DNA of 64,000 nucleotides from Anisus vortex (lineage: Eukaryota > Mollusca > Gastropoda > Planorbidae). The notes below the pieces were generated by a model that was given only the letters and a program-made list of their open reading frames with translations, did not search any database and was not told the origin of the DNA. Of this stretch, positions 1 to 12,080 are shown piece by piece. The stretch's first letter is position 1. Each line of letters begins with the position of its first letter. The position numbers were made by a program, and so were the translations under genes. The DNA lies in NCBI GenBank assembly GCA_949126835.1, contig OX421497.1, forward strand, positions 47,547,715 through 47,611,714, read 5' to 3'.

Positions 1-527
1 CACAGCGGAAAATTTGCACCGCCTGGTTTAGTGTGGAGGGGGACTTTGTCAAAAGTGTTTCCATATAGAAGCAAATTCTACCCAGGCATATAATGAGCAG
101 GACGTGCCTGTCTGCACCTCTTGCTGGGTACCAGGACACATAAAAAGGCGTTGCACATTGAGTCACCCAAAACTAGCGCCCCCCCCCCCCCCCCCGGCAT
201 GCGGAGTCGAGATCTGGCAGGGTCTGCCAACGACTCTCCACCAAAGCGTAAGAAAAGAAATGTTATGACTGCTACATTGGCGACGCGAGCAACGAGCCTC
301 CTGCACACATTCAACAACAAAATGAGTCTCAATATTCGACACGGCTGCAGGCATGGCCTCCGAGTACTTCCACAAACTTCAAGGGGTAACCAGTATAAAT
401 GTAACCACACAAAAGACTAGGTGTCAGCCAACACCCACAGTGCCTTTGTTGTTCTTGCTGTTGGCTGCCTTCCCAGTGGCACATGCCATTCTTGGCTCAT
501 GAGTGAGCCGTTTAGAATGTTTTAAAC
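1..527. other. Repeat-like sequence without a recognised gene
   Basis: Contains a C16 run near 181-196 and an open stretch at 121-420 that I do not recognise; its PPKRKKR segment resembles the basic start of several transposase DNA-binding domains, but this is too short to assign. Confidence 0.3.
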
Positions 528-860
528 TGTAGCGCCCCGGGACGGGTCGCATCAGGCTGGGGAGTCTGTAGTATAGTGCCCATCCTTAAATGGGTTAGTT
601 TGGCAACACAAAGTTGGCAAGACAAAAAAATAAAAACCGCGGATTCTGGAGTCATCTCATTTGATTTTACACTCCGACTATTCCCCTAAGCTGTCGTGAC
701 TGATGCCCTGCTGTTTGTGTTTCTTCTGTTTCCAACTTTATTCCTGATTGGCGTTCATGCCAGTGGCAAGCCAACCCTGGGTACCTGTCTTGTAGATTAT
801 AAAATAAAACATCTTCATTGAAAGTACTGTGAGACTTTGTTAGTGCTTTCAAAAGTAACA
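528..860 (+). mobile_element. Possible solo LTR
   Basis: Begins TGTAGCGCCCCGGGACGG and ends AAAGTAACA, with AATAAA near 802-807 about 55 bases before the end. Short TGT/ACA ends plus a polyadenylation signal fit a Gypsy-type LTR, but no second copy or target duplication is visible. Confidence 0.35.
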
Positions 861-1309
861 CCTAAACCACACACCACCACCACATTATATTTCTGTATTG
901 TTTGAGTAACAATGAAGTATAAAATATTATTAAGTAGCAAAAAAAAAATGAATATGAAGAGGTATTTTTTTAAAGACACACTTGAATAGATAATGTATGA
1001 TTGGAGGTTAGGAGTTAAATTAAGAGAGCTGATATTGTGAATTTTTTTTTAGATAAAAATGTTTTTTTGTGACAATGATTATTATAAGTAAGAGTAAAAT
1101 ATGAAACATTTTTGGTGGATTTGGTCGCATAACATAGTGACAACATGAACATATGTGATTTGTATTATTTAACAGATTTTATTACGTAGTAACAGTTTGT
1201 CATAAGGTGATAAACATGTTTGCTATATTTAATTATATTTTTTTAGTTTTTGATAGACTATGATTATGCTATGTTTGGTGCCCAAATTTTTTGATGAGGA
1301 GAAGGGGCG
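861..1309. other. AT-rich sequence, no gene seen
   Basis: AT-rich, ending in a purine run GAGGAGAAGGGGCG directly before the LTR start at 1310; this may be a polypurine tract, which would make the following LTR a 3' LTR. Confidence 0.35.
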
Positions 1310-1852
1310 TGTAACGACCAAATGTAGGTCATCAGACCCGTGACCGGTCAGTGCGACCAGGACTGTGTGACCGGTCAGTGCAATCAGGACTGTGTGACCA
1401 ATCAGTGCGACCAGGACTGTGTGACCGGTCAGTGCGACCAGGACTGTGTGACCAATCAGTGCCACCAGGACTGTGTGACCGGTCAGTGCAACCAGGACTG
1501 TGTCGTGCACAGTCGTCTGACCAGTTTTTGTGAAACACGAGGAATGAGAAGGGGAGTGTGAGAGAGGTGTGTGTAATAGGCAGAGGACAGGAGGTCGCTA
1601 TAGATATTTTACGAAGCTTGTAGGCATGTATTTTTTTATAGAGTCATGAAGAGATTGTGTATGAGATACTTCGAGCTATAGGATTAAATGTTACCAACAA
1701 CGACTTTGATAACTATTTTTTATGTAGTAAATAAATGATATATATATGTCTACAACCAGAGTTGTTATATCTATGTGTGAAATGGGACATTTGAGTGCAT
1801 CCTACGGTGTTGTGGGAGCTGTCACTGACAAGAGTAGATAATATCGGTTACA
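1310..1852 (+). mobile_element. LTR of a Gypsy-type retrotransposon
   Basis: Starts TGTAAC and ends GTTACA, a perfect 6-base terminal inverted repeat, preceded by a purine-rich tract, with ATAAATGA near 1730 as a possible polyadenylation signal. About 543 bp. It contains a six-copy 27-bp minisatellite at 1340-1501. The following Gypsy gag relic is on the same strand. Confidence 0.55.
1340..1501. repeat. 27-bp minisatellite, 6 copies, inside the LTR
   Basis: Unit GTGACCGGTCAGTGCAACCA followed by GGACTGT. Because 27 is divisible by three and the unit lacks stops in several frames, it gives spurious Cys-rich ORFs on both strands. Confidence 0.9.
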
Positions 1853-2131
1853 CAACACATGAGGATGTTACAGAGACCATAAAATAATTGGCTGCTAGAA
1901 TTTATCAAGATGCAACTTCAACTCTATAATAGACCCTTTGGATGAGGCGATGCGGACAAAATTTGTTTGCTCAGTTAAAAATGAAGCAATTCTTAAAATA
2001 TTATTTAGAATGAAGGATACAGAATTGACTTTCAGTAAAGCAGTTGAAATAACGGTCGAAGCAGAAGAGGCGGCAAAGTGTGTAAAAGAAACAGTGCTAC
2101 AAGAAATGCTCAATATGGCCTCAAGCAAATG
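1853..2131 (+). mobile_element. Gypsy gag relic
   Basis: Frames read HEDVTETIK, LAARIYQDATSTL, then from 1938 MDEAMRTKFVCSVKNEAILK and FSKAVEITVEAEEAAKCVKE, the pattern of gag capsid-region proteins in invertebrate Gypsy elements. Interrupted by stops, so a pseudogene. Confidence 0.6.
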
Positions 2132-2149
2132 AAAGCAGCGCTGCATGAT

Positions 2150-2972
2150 GCAATGACCCGTTGATTCTCTTATATCACTTCCTCTGACCAGCTTCCTTGC
2201 TGAGACGCTACTTGGCCCACGCTTCAAGGATACATATTTCAATGTGCATGAATTCACTATGAACAATAAGACTGCACCACCCACAGCTACAATTGACAAA
2301 GTTGAGCCAGGACTTGAGAGCAGCAAGACTTCCGAATCAAATGCGCAAGAGGCGGCTGATGTGTGGGCTGCGCATGACAGACAACCTGCTTATGTGAACC
2401 AATCACCAAATCATGTTGACAGTCAAACTGAAGCAGTGGCTGATTTGTGGGCTACACTGCAATAATTCATCCCATCATTTGACAACGGATGCAAGTGTCA
2501 GATTATAAGTTGTCATGTATTCTATCTTTTATTTATTGTTTTAAGTATAAAGAATTAATTTCATGGCTTTACAAAATAAATACACAAATACATTAAGTAT
2601 TTGTTTATGAATTAGAGATTAGGTTATTTAATAGAACGTTTCAATGAATTTACGTAATTATAATTACAGACAACCAATTCCTATGGTATGATATCAGTCA
2701 CCCAAATTAATTACGGTACTACTAATTTTGAGAGCAGCAAGACTTCCAAATCAAATGTGCAAGAGGTGGCTGATGTGTGGGCTGCGCATGACAGACAACC
2801 TGCTAATGTGAACCAATCACCAAATGTCGATAGTCAAACAGAAGCAGTACCGGCGTACGAACAGGAGTTGACCAATTACTTAAAAGAATCTCGTCTGTCT
2901 CAAATGACCATGGACATATACACATCAACAAGAAAAAAAATGCTAATGTTTTTTGGGGGGAAATTTTTTTAG
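2150..2972 (+). mobile_element. hAT-type transposase relic with an internal duplication
   Basis: After frame repair by eye, 2165-2240 reads LPLTSFLAETLLGPRFKDTYF, like the LLDPRFKD motif of hAT/ZBED transposases. The following segment (ESSKTSESNAQEAADVWAAH) is repeated about 430 bases later at 2725-2855. The second copy continues into ELTNYLKESRLSQ, resembling the hAT dimerisation region. Heavily broken. Confidence 0.45.
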
Positions 2973-3828
2973 AACACAATGCAGGGATGTAACTGACTTT
3001 ACCCTAAAAAGTAGGAAAAATATTTTCCTGCCGATGACAGCGCGAAAGGAATCGTCGCCGCACACTAATTTAATATATGAAAACAAACATAATAATATGC
3101 ATAATTATAATTTACTCATATTAAATTTTTAGTAAAAAACATTTTATTGATATCTGTTATTTAGTTTTAATTGGAAATATATTAAAAAAAAAAACATTCA
3201 TTAGAAGTTCAAAGGCTCAAAGGACATTTTCACATTTAAGAAAAGAATACTATACTGACTATATGAAAATGAAGTTGATTGTTAAAGCACCCCCTTCCTT
3301 TTAGAAGGAGGGGCACACGCCACACACATGACAAAAAAAGTAAATTTATTAGGCCTAACAAAAACTCCACTTTTTCAAAGGCAAATAAAAAAAAATATTA
3401 TGGAAAATAATAACAGCCATTTTATTTACGGTATCTTATAGAAAAGTTACTATTGTCCTACTAATACTATTATGTTAACATAGAAATTTAAGTATTTAGG
3501 GCTTTTGAACAAATTATCGAGATTAAGATATCCTATTAGGGGCAACTCCTGCTAGTCTAGTACCGGTACTAGTCGGTACTTTCCGACTCAAAACCTAAAC
3601 TTAGGCTAAACTAATGTTCTTGCATGTGTAGTTGCAAAATCAGCTTCTGAATCATTTATCATGCCTTAAAATATTCCTAACTGATTTATTACCTAAGCCA
3701 GATGGTTTAGCTATGGCTTCTTTCATTTCAATAAAAATATATATAAATTATTTACATTTAATAAAACATTAGATGAATTATTCATATGGTATCTTTCTTC
3801 TGTCCAGAAACTATCATCATCTCTTCTG
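2973..3828. other. AT-rich spacer, no gene seen
   Basis: Low-complexity AT-rich DNA with poly-A and poly-T runs; I recognise nothing in it. Confidence 0.5.
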
Positions 3829-6800
3829 ATGAGGATGAGCCATCTAAGAAAGACAAAAAAGGGACATGATCCCTTTTTAGCTGCTTTACGGAGGAGGTTT
3901 GCTTGGCCTGGGCAGTCTCTGAAGAAAAAAAGGCTTTTCTTCAGAATGTATTCTTTGTGTCTTTTTAAAAGTCCACTTAGATCAAATTGTTTACAACAAA
4001 TGTCACATTTAAAAGGCTTTTCTCCAGAATGTATTCTTTGTGTCTTTTTAAAAGTCCACTAAGATCAAATTGTTTACTACAAATGTCACATTTAAAAGGC
4101 TTTTCTCCAGTATGGTTTGTAGGGCTTCTTGTTAGTACTGTGGGTTGAATTTAATAGAACATTAGCTGAATTATTCATATGGTATCTTTCTTCTGTCCAG
4201 AAACTATCATCATCTCTTCTGATGAGGATGAGCCATCTAAGTAAGACAAAAAAGGGACATGATCCCTTTTTAGCTGCTTTACGGAGGAGGTTTGCTTGGC
4301 CTGGGCAGTCTCTTCTTTGTGTCTTTTTAAAAGTCCACTTAGATCAAATTGCTTACTACAAATGTCACATTTAAAAAGCTTTTCTCCAGAATGTATTGTT
4401 TGTGTCTTTTTAAAAGTCCACTTAGATCAAATTGTTTACTACAAATGGCACATTTAAAAGGCTTTGCTCCAGAATGTATTCTTTGTGTCTTTTTAAAAGT
4501 CCACTTAGATCAAATTATTAACTACAAATGTCACATTTAAAAGGCTTTTCTCCAGTATGCTTTGTAGGGCTTCTTGTTAGTACTGTGGGTCATATTTAAT
4601 AGAACATTAGATGAATTATTCATATGGTATCTTTCTTCTGTCTAGAAGCTATCATCATCTCTTCTGATGAGGATGAGCCATCAAAGAAAGACACACATTT
4701 TAGCTGCTTTACGGAGGAGGTATGCTTGGCAAGGCCAGTCTCTGAAGAAAAAAAGGCTTTTCTCCAGAATGTATTCTTTGTGTCTTTTTAAAAGTCCACT
4801 TAGATCAAACTGCTTACTACAAATGTCACATTTAAAAAGCTTTTCTCCAGAATGTATTGTTTGTGTCTTTTTAAAAGTCCACTTAGATCAAATTGTTTAC
4901 TACAAATGTCACATTTAAAAAGCTTTTCTCCAGAATGTATTGTTTGTGTCTTTTTAAAAGTCCACTAAGATCAAATTGTTTACAACAAATGTCACATTTA
5001 AAAGGCGTTACTCCAGAATGTATTCTTTGGTGTCTTTTTAAAAGTCCACTTAGATCAAATTGCTTACTACAAATGTCACATTTAAAAAGCTTTTCTCCAG
5101 AATGTATTGTTTGTGTCTTTTTAAAAGTCCACTTAGATCAAATTGTTTACTACAAATGGCACATTTAAAAGGCTTTGCTCCAGAATGTATTCTTTGTGTC
5201 TTTTTAAAAGTCCACTTAGATCAAATTATTAACTACAAATGTCACATTTAAAAGGCTTTTCTCCAGTATGCTTTGTAGGGCTTCTTGTTAGTACTGTGGG
5301 TCATATTTAATAGAACATTAGATGAATTATTCATATGGTATCTTTCTTCTGTCTAGAAGCTATCATCATCTCTTCTGATGAGGATGAGCCATCAAAGAAA
5401 GACACACATTTTAGCTGCTTTACGGAGGAGGTATGCTTGGCAAGGCCAGTCTCTGAAGAAAAAAAGGCTTTTCTCCAGAATGTATTCTTTGTGTCTTTTT
5501 AAAAGTCCACTTAGATCAAACTGCTTACTACAAATGTCACATTTAAAAAGCTTTTCTCCAGAATGTATTGTTTGTGTCTTTTTAAAAGTCCACTTAGATC
5601 AAATTGTTTACTACAAATGTCACATTTAAAAAGCTTTTCTCCAGAATGTATTGTTTGTGTCTTTTTAAAAGTCCACTAAGATCAAATTGTTTACAACAAA
5701 TGTCACATTTAAAAGGCGTTACTCCAGAATGTATTCTTTGGTGTCTTTTTAAAAGTCCACTTAGATCAAATTGCTTACTACAAATGTCACATTTAAAAAG
5801 CTTTTCTCCAGAATGTATTGTTTGTGTCTTTTTAAAAGTCCACTTAGATCAAATTGTTTACTACAAATGGCACATTTAAAAGGCTTTGCTCCAGAATGTA
5901 TTCTTTGTGTCTTTTTAAAAGTCCACTTAGATCAAATTATTAACTACAAATGTCACATTTAAAAGGCTTTTCTCCAGTATGCTTTGTAGGGCTTCTTGTT
6001 AGTACTGTGGGTCATATTTAATAGAACATTAGATGAATTATTCATATGGTATCTTTCTTCTGTCTAGAAGCTATCATCATCTCTTCTGATGAGGATGAGC
6101 CATCAAAGAAAGACACACATTTTAGCTGCTTTACGGAGGAGGTATGCTTGGCAAGGCCAGTCTCTGAAGAAAAAAAGGCTTTTCTCCAGAATGTATTCTT
6201 TGTGTCTTTTTAAAAGTCCACTTAGATCAAACTGCTTACTACAAATGTCACATTTAAAAAGCTTTTCTCCAGAATGTATTGTTTGTGTCTTTTTAAAAGT
6301 CCACTTAGATCAAATTGCTTACTACAAATGTCACATTTAAAAAGCTTTTCTCCAGAATGTATTGTTTGTGTCTTTTTAAAAGTCCACTTAGATCAAATTG
6401 TTTACTACAAATGGCACATTTAAAAGGCTTTGCTCCAGAATGTATTCTTTGTGTCTTTTTAAAAGTCCACTTAGATCAAATTATTAACTACAAATGTCAC
6501 ATTTAAAAGGCTTTTCTCCAGTATGCTTTGTAGGGCTTCTTGTTAGTACTGTGGGTCATATTTAATAGAACATTAGATGAATTATTCATATGGTATCTTT
6601 CTTCTGTCTAGAAGCTATCATCATCTCTTCTGATGAGGATGAGCCATCAAAGAAAGACACACATTTTAGCTGCTTTACTGAGGAGGTATGCTTGGCAAGG
6701 CCAGTCTCTGAAGAAAAAAAGGCTTTTCTCCAGAATGTATTCTTTGTGTCTTTTTAAAAGTCCACTTAGATCAAACTGCTTACTACAAATGTCACATTTA

Positions 6801-8161
6801 AAAAGCTTTTCTCCAGAATGTATTGTTTGTGTCTTTTTAAAAGTCCACTTAGATCAAATTGTTTACTACAAATGTCACATTTAAAAAGCTTTTCTCCAGA
6901 ATGTATTGTTTGTGTCTTTTTAAAAGTCCACTAAGATCAAATTGTTTACAACAAATGTCACATTTAAAAGGCGTTTCTCCAGAATGTATTCTTTGGTGTC
7001 TTTTTAAAAGTCCACTTAGATCAAATTATTAACTACAAATGTCACATTTAAAAGGCTTTTCTCCAGAATGTATTCTTTGTGTCTTTTTAAAAGTCCACTA
7101 AGATCAAATTGTTTACTACAAATGTCACATTTAAAAGGCTTTTCTCCAGTATGGTTTGTAGGGCTTCTTGTTAGTACTGTGGGTTGAATTTAATAGAACA
7201 TTAGCTGAATTATTCATATGGTATCTTTCTTCTGTCCAGAAACTATCATCATCTCTTCTGATGAGGATGAGCCATCTAAGTAAGACAAAAAAGGGACATG
7301 ATCCCTTTTTAGCTGCTTTACGGAGGAGGTTTGCTTGGCCTGGGCAGTCTCTGAAGAAAAAAAGGTTTTCTTCAGAATGTATTCTTTGTGTCTTTTTAAA
7401 AGTCCACTTAGATCAAATTGCTTACTACAAATGTCACATTTAAAAAGCTTTTCTCCAGAATGTATTGTTTGTGTCTTTTTAAAAGTCCACTTAGATCAAA
7501 TTGTTTACTACAAATGGCACATTTAAAAGGCTTTGCTCCAGAATGTATTCTTTGTGTCTTTTTAAAAGTCCACTTAGATCAAATTATTAACTACAAATGT
7601 CACATTTAAAAGGCTTTTCTCCAGTATGCTTTGTAGGGCTTCTTGTTAGTACTGTGGGTCATATTTAATAGAACATTAGATGAATTATTCATATGGTATC
7701 TTTCTTCTGTCTAGAAGCTATCATCATCTCTTCTGATGAGGATGAGCCATCAAAGAAAGACACACATTTTAGCTGCTTTACGGAGGAGGTATGCTTGGCA
7801 AGGCCAGTCTCTGAAGAAAAAAAGGCTTTTCTCCAGAATGTATTCTTTGTGTCTTTTTAAAAGTCCACTTAGATCAAACTGCTTACTACAAATGTCACAT
7901 TTAAAAAGCTTTTCTCCAGAATGTATTGTTTGTGTCTTTTTAAAAGTCCACTTAGATCAAATTGTTTACTACAAATGGCACATTTAAAAGGCTTTTCTCC
8001 AGAATGTATTCTTTGTGTCTTTTTAAAAGTCCACTTAGATCAAATTGTTTACTACAAATGTCACATTTAAAAAGCTTTTCTCCAGAATGTATTCTTTGGT
8101 GTCTTTTTAAATGTCCATGTAACAAATCGGTCGTAACATAAGCAGGTAAATTATATAACAT
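3829..8161 (-). repeat. Array of degenerate C2H2 zinc-finger units (about 33) with 711-bp higher-order repeats
   Basis: Read on the minus strand, each unit encodes [19 protein letters not shown] and a linker, the classic C2H2 finger of 28 residues (84 bp). Most units are 83 bp because CACCAAAGA has become CACAAAGA, a one-base loss that shifts frame at the linker. Four units keep 84 bp (near 5030, 5740, 6990 and 8095) and read HQRIHSGEK. The fingers are grouped into higher-order repeats starting at 4667, 5378, 6089, 6633 and 7736, separated by a non-finger segment. Not translatable as a polyzinc-finger protein in this state. Confidence 0.85.
7952..8161 (-). pseudogene. C2H2 zinc-finger gene fragment, best-preserved end of the array
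   Basis: Open reading of 69 residues with one full finger preceded by [13 protein letters not shown], then the shared frameshift (HKEYILEKS). It marks the presumed upstream end of the original zinc-finger reading frame; there is no promoter or start that I can defend. Confidence 0.55.
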
Positions 8162-9590
8162 GTTCTAGAATTTGAGCTAGATGCAGAAGGAACTTACCAA
8201 ATTACAGAAGGCTGCCAGTTATTGGAGAATGAAAATGAAGAAAAAGAACACCCAAAAGAAAGGAAGAAAATCACATACAAAATCTAAGGTAAGGCTTTGG
8301 GAGACCAGAGAAAATGAGGAATTGGAAATTGAGACTCGGGACGGGCAGGGAAATTTTTTTACATAACATCCGGGAATGCACACTTGGAACTCTTAGCACA
8401 TTAGGTTTAAAGCAGGAATGTATCAAAGGTCATGCAAAGATGAGCCCCAGAAACAAGAGTTGGATCTTGAAGCAGAGGTGCCTGTGACAAGAAAGACCAA
8501 GAAAGCCAAGTGGCAGAAGGCAGCATCAGGTTCAGAGGAAGCTACTGAACAACTCGCACCATCAGCCCCTCAAAAACTTGACTGGGGAGCAGTCGCCTAT
8601 AAAAAAAAGGCTGGTATATTGGATGTGACATCGACATTATAGACAATGAAGACGCGACAATTATGATACTGTTAAGATGATGATTCAATTATTTCTGATT
8701 TAGATTTTAAAGATCTACTTAAAAAGTGGGCTTTAGACCACCAAATCACACACACCACTCTCAAAGAGCCCCTTCAGATTTTGAAACCAAAATGTCTGGA
8801 TATGGATTTGCCAGTAGATCCACGCACATTATTAGGGACAATACCTATAAGTGTTGATAAAATTAAACAAGTAGCTGGTGGGTCATATTATCACTTTGGG
8901 GTATGCAACGGCCTTCTTCAAACTTTGAGTGCACATTCAAGTTTTAAAAAATTAAATTCAGCTATGCCGACTACCACTCTTAATTTACAATTTATTGTTG
9001 ATGGTTTGCCATTATTCAAAAGTACTTCTATACAGTTTTGGCCTATCTTAGGTTTAATTTTAGATTTGATGGTTTGCCATTATTCAAAAGTACTTCTATA
9101 CAGTTTTGGCCTATCTTAGGTTTAATTTTAGATTTGATGGTTTGCCATTATTCAAAAGTACTTCTATACAGTTTTGGCCTATCTTAGGTTTAATTTTAGA
9201 TTTGATGGTTTGCCATTATTCAAAAGTACTTCTATACAGTTTTGGCCTATCTTAGGTTTAATTTTAGATTTGATGGTTTGCCATTATTCAAAAGTACTTC
9301 TATACAGTTTTGGCCTATCTTAGGTTTAATTTTAGATTTGATGGTTTGCCATTATTCAAAAGTACTTCTATACAGTTTTGGCCTATCTTAGGTTTAATTT
9401 TAGATTCCAAAAATCAACCCTCAACACTACCATTTGTCATCGGTATTTATCTTTTTCATTATCTGCTCTTTTCAATATTTTTGCTGTGTCTGACATTGAA
9501 ACGAGACTGAATATTGCAAATGTCAATTCTATTTCTTGCAAATATGTTAGGCTCCCTTATAAGGAAATAGGAACGTATGCAGTTATTCTA
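8162..9590 (+). pseudogene. Relic of a transposon-associated ORF carrying the DGLPLFKS...FWPIL motif
   Basis: Fragments in shifting frames read SIISDLDFKDLLKKWAL, LPVDPRTLLGTIP, GGSYYHFGV and LQFIVDGLPLFKSTSIQFWP, followed by PFVIGIY. I recognise this order from multi-copy uncharacterised invertebrate proteins that behave like transposon genes; I cannot name the superfamily. Several stops and a 68-bp array break it, and an L2-type LINE is inserted after about 9590. Confidence 0.5.
8999..9405. repeat. 68-bp tandem array, 6 copies, inside the relic ORF
   Basis: Unit starts GATGGTTTGCCATTATTCAA and encodes DGLPLFKSTSIQFWPILGLI. Copies are nearly identical. A 68-bp unit shifts frame at each copy, so the expansion disrupts the ORF. 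Confidence 0.9.
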
Positions 9591-10880
9591 ATTAGACAGA
9601 CATTCATCACAGCACTGAGACAGCGCTTTTGCGGATCACCACTGACCACCTAAATGCCTCAGACAGAGGTCTCTTCTCTGCCCTTGTGCAGCTAGATTTG
9701 TCCGCTGCCTTTGATACGATTGAGCATCACCGACTGATAGATCGCCTCAGCTCTACGTTTGGGATTCACTACATCGCCCTCTCCTGGTTCACGAGCTATC
9801 TTCAAAATCGCTCCCAGACCGTCATGACCGAGTCCTTATTCTCCCAGCCTGTTCCTGTCTGCTATGGTGTGCCACAGGGGTCTGTCCTCGCCCAGTTCTT
9901 TTCACCCTTTACACCCAACCCCTATCCAATGTCATCAAACGCCACAACCTTAAATATTCTTTCGCCGATGACATCCAGCTCTATAACAGCGTTGAGCCTG
10001 ATGACTTTGATGGGCTCCTTGCTTCCATTTCCATTTGTTTCATGGAAATCAAGAACTGGATGACTGAGAATAAGTTAAAGTTGCACGGTGAGAAGAGCGA
10101 GGCTCTTGCCGTCGGTACAAGACAGAGGGTCGTGTCCCTCACCCCGTCCGATCTTCAGCTGGCTGGCGCAACTGTGTCTATCTCCCCGACTGTCAAGAGC
10201 CTAGTCGTCTATCTGACTCCACGCTGTCCATGCAGCCCCACGTCTCCCTCACCAAAATATGATTCTTTCATCTGCGTCGTATTGCCGCCATCTGTCGTTA
10301 TCTCACCAAGGAAGCTTGTGTTAAACTTGTTATCTTTCTCCACTTCTCCCGCATGGACTATTGCAATTCGCTCTTAGCTGGTCTCTCGGTCTCCTCCCTT
10401 CAAGGCCTCCAACGTATCCAGAACTGCGCAGCCCGACTAGTCCTCAAGAAGAAGAAGTCAAAAAATATCACTCCTCTGCTCCGTTCTCTGCACTGGCTTC
10501 CCATCAACAACCGGATCTCGTATAAGCTGTCTTCTCTCTGCTATAAGTGTCTAAATAACTCTGCCCCGGATTACCTTTGCTCCTGTCTTGAGGTCTACAC
10601 CCATTCTCGCCCACTCCGCTCAGCTTCTGATGCGCTTACTCTGCGGATCCCTTGTGTGAGGCTAGTGTATGCTGGCGAACGTGCTCTTTCCTACGCGGAA
10701 CCGTTCGCTTGGAATCACCTCCCACTACAGCTTCGCCAGAGCCCTAGCCTCGAGACCTTCAGAAGCCGACTGAAGACTCACCTATTTCGTTAGCAATATT
10801 TACTACATATTTTCATTTTCGTCTGTTGCCGTTTCAGCGCATAGAACTTACCAACGGGATATGAACCATATAAGCATCAT
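9591..10880 (+). mobile_element. L2-type LINE, 5'-truncated copy 1
   Basis: Reverse transcriptase pieces: VQLDLSAAFDTIEHHRLIDR, YGVPQGSVL, then in another frame the catalytic FADD (YSFADDIQLYNS) near 9958-9990, EIKNWMTENKLKL, and the C-terminal AWNHLPLQLRQSPSLETFRS. At least three frameshifts. The 3' end has GCGCATAGAACTTACC followed by a (TTA)n tail, typical of the L2 group. Same family as the copy at 16550-18045. Confidence 0.8.
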
Positions 10881-12080
10881 TATTATTATTATTACTCATA
10901 ATTAGATTTAAATGTCAATTCTGTTTTTAAATAAGTCTTTTAGTGTTAGACAATGTGGGCTGTTGTTATTTTTGATGAGCTGGAAGAAGTGGAGGCTGTA
11001 CCTGGTTATTACAATGTCAGACGAAAGTTTATTGGTCTCCATTCAAATCAACATCCAAAGTGACCAGACTTATTAGAAACAGGGAAAGTCCCAGTGATTA
11101 GGATATGGAAATGACCTTTAGATATAAAGCTTAGCCGTGAATACTGAATAAGTGGCCGCGGACCAAGTGGTTTGCTGTCGTGGAGGGTGAGGTAGGGTAT
11201 CCAGTGGTAAGGATACTCTTTGAAAAATGCCACAAAAACCCAAGCAAATGATTGCGAAAAGCGAACATAGAGCGCTCTAACTCTAAACCTGGACAGATGA
11301 GGCCGTTAGCTAGGGATAGCAGTCATCTAGGAAAGTAAATAAACTGCCGCCTTGCAGTTGCAGATGGTCTTGGCTGATCAAAGGCTACGGAAGCAAATCC
11401 AGACAAAACAGCAGGCTGAAGCCGGAGACAGTGGGCCTCAATGGCGCAAAAACTATTGCCACGCAATTCTCAATAAAAATGGAGGATTGAGAACAAAGAA
11501 GAAGAAGAAGGGCCTATTTACTCGTCAAGAGTTTTAAGATGTTATGATAATCAATTGTGCTAAATCTTTTGATATTTCATCTTAGAGATAATTGAGTATT
11601 TGTTAATATATACGTATTCATTTTTATCATATAAGCTATGCACAAGGGGACTCTAGCCGATATTCTTTAAACAATCATTAACAAAACAACGGAAACACAC
11701 AGCCTTAACGAAGTCAGAAATCACAGAAGGACCAGAAGGCGTCAATGAAGCCGGGAGTCAACAACAAGTGGACAGAGAGGAACCGGGTATAGTATAGGAA
11801 GGCAAAGGGACATCTATTCTTAATTTGATCTGAACAATCAGCTAGAACCATATCTGTACAGTGAAATTTGTGTAAAACGCAAAGAAATTTCTTACTCTAG
11901 TATAGCTAGATTAGTTACTTGTGCATTTGTGTTCAATTAGTTATTTGTGTCAAGTTAGTATTTGTGCTTATTATTTCTTTGTTCCTTGACTGGACTGTGA
12001 GGTAAGTTGAAACATTTTTCTATTTTCCTTTATCATCTCTAAAAGGCAAGCTCTCGCGTTTAGGTCTAGTCTCATATTAT
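10881..12080. other. Repeat-derived sequence, mostly unrecognised
   Basis: The first part (about 10885-11060) may be the continuation of the relic ORF interrupted by the LINE (reads AVVIFDELEEVEAVPGYYNV). 11640-12080 may include LTR or leader sequence of the Gypsy element that follows. No intact gene seen. Confidence 0.35.

Noticed and set aside
121..420. 99-codon ORF as a host gene
   Set aside because: Crosses a C16 run, has no recognised domain and lies in repeat-rich DNA.
1229..1561. Cys-rich secreted or metallothionein-like repeat protein
   Set aside because: Several frames on both strands are open across the same 27-bp unit and the array lies within an LTR; there is no signal peptide or flanking coding sequence.
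3829..7987. Many plus-strand ORFs of 63-91 codons repeating [12 protein letters not shown]
   Set aside because: They are the antisense of C2H2 finger units; the conserved residues make sense only on the minus strand.
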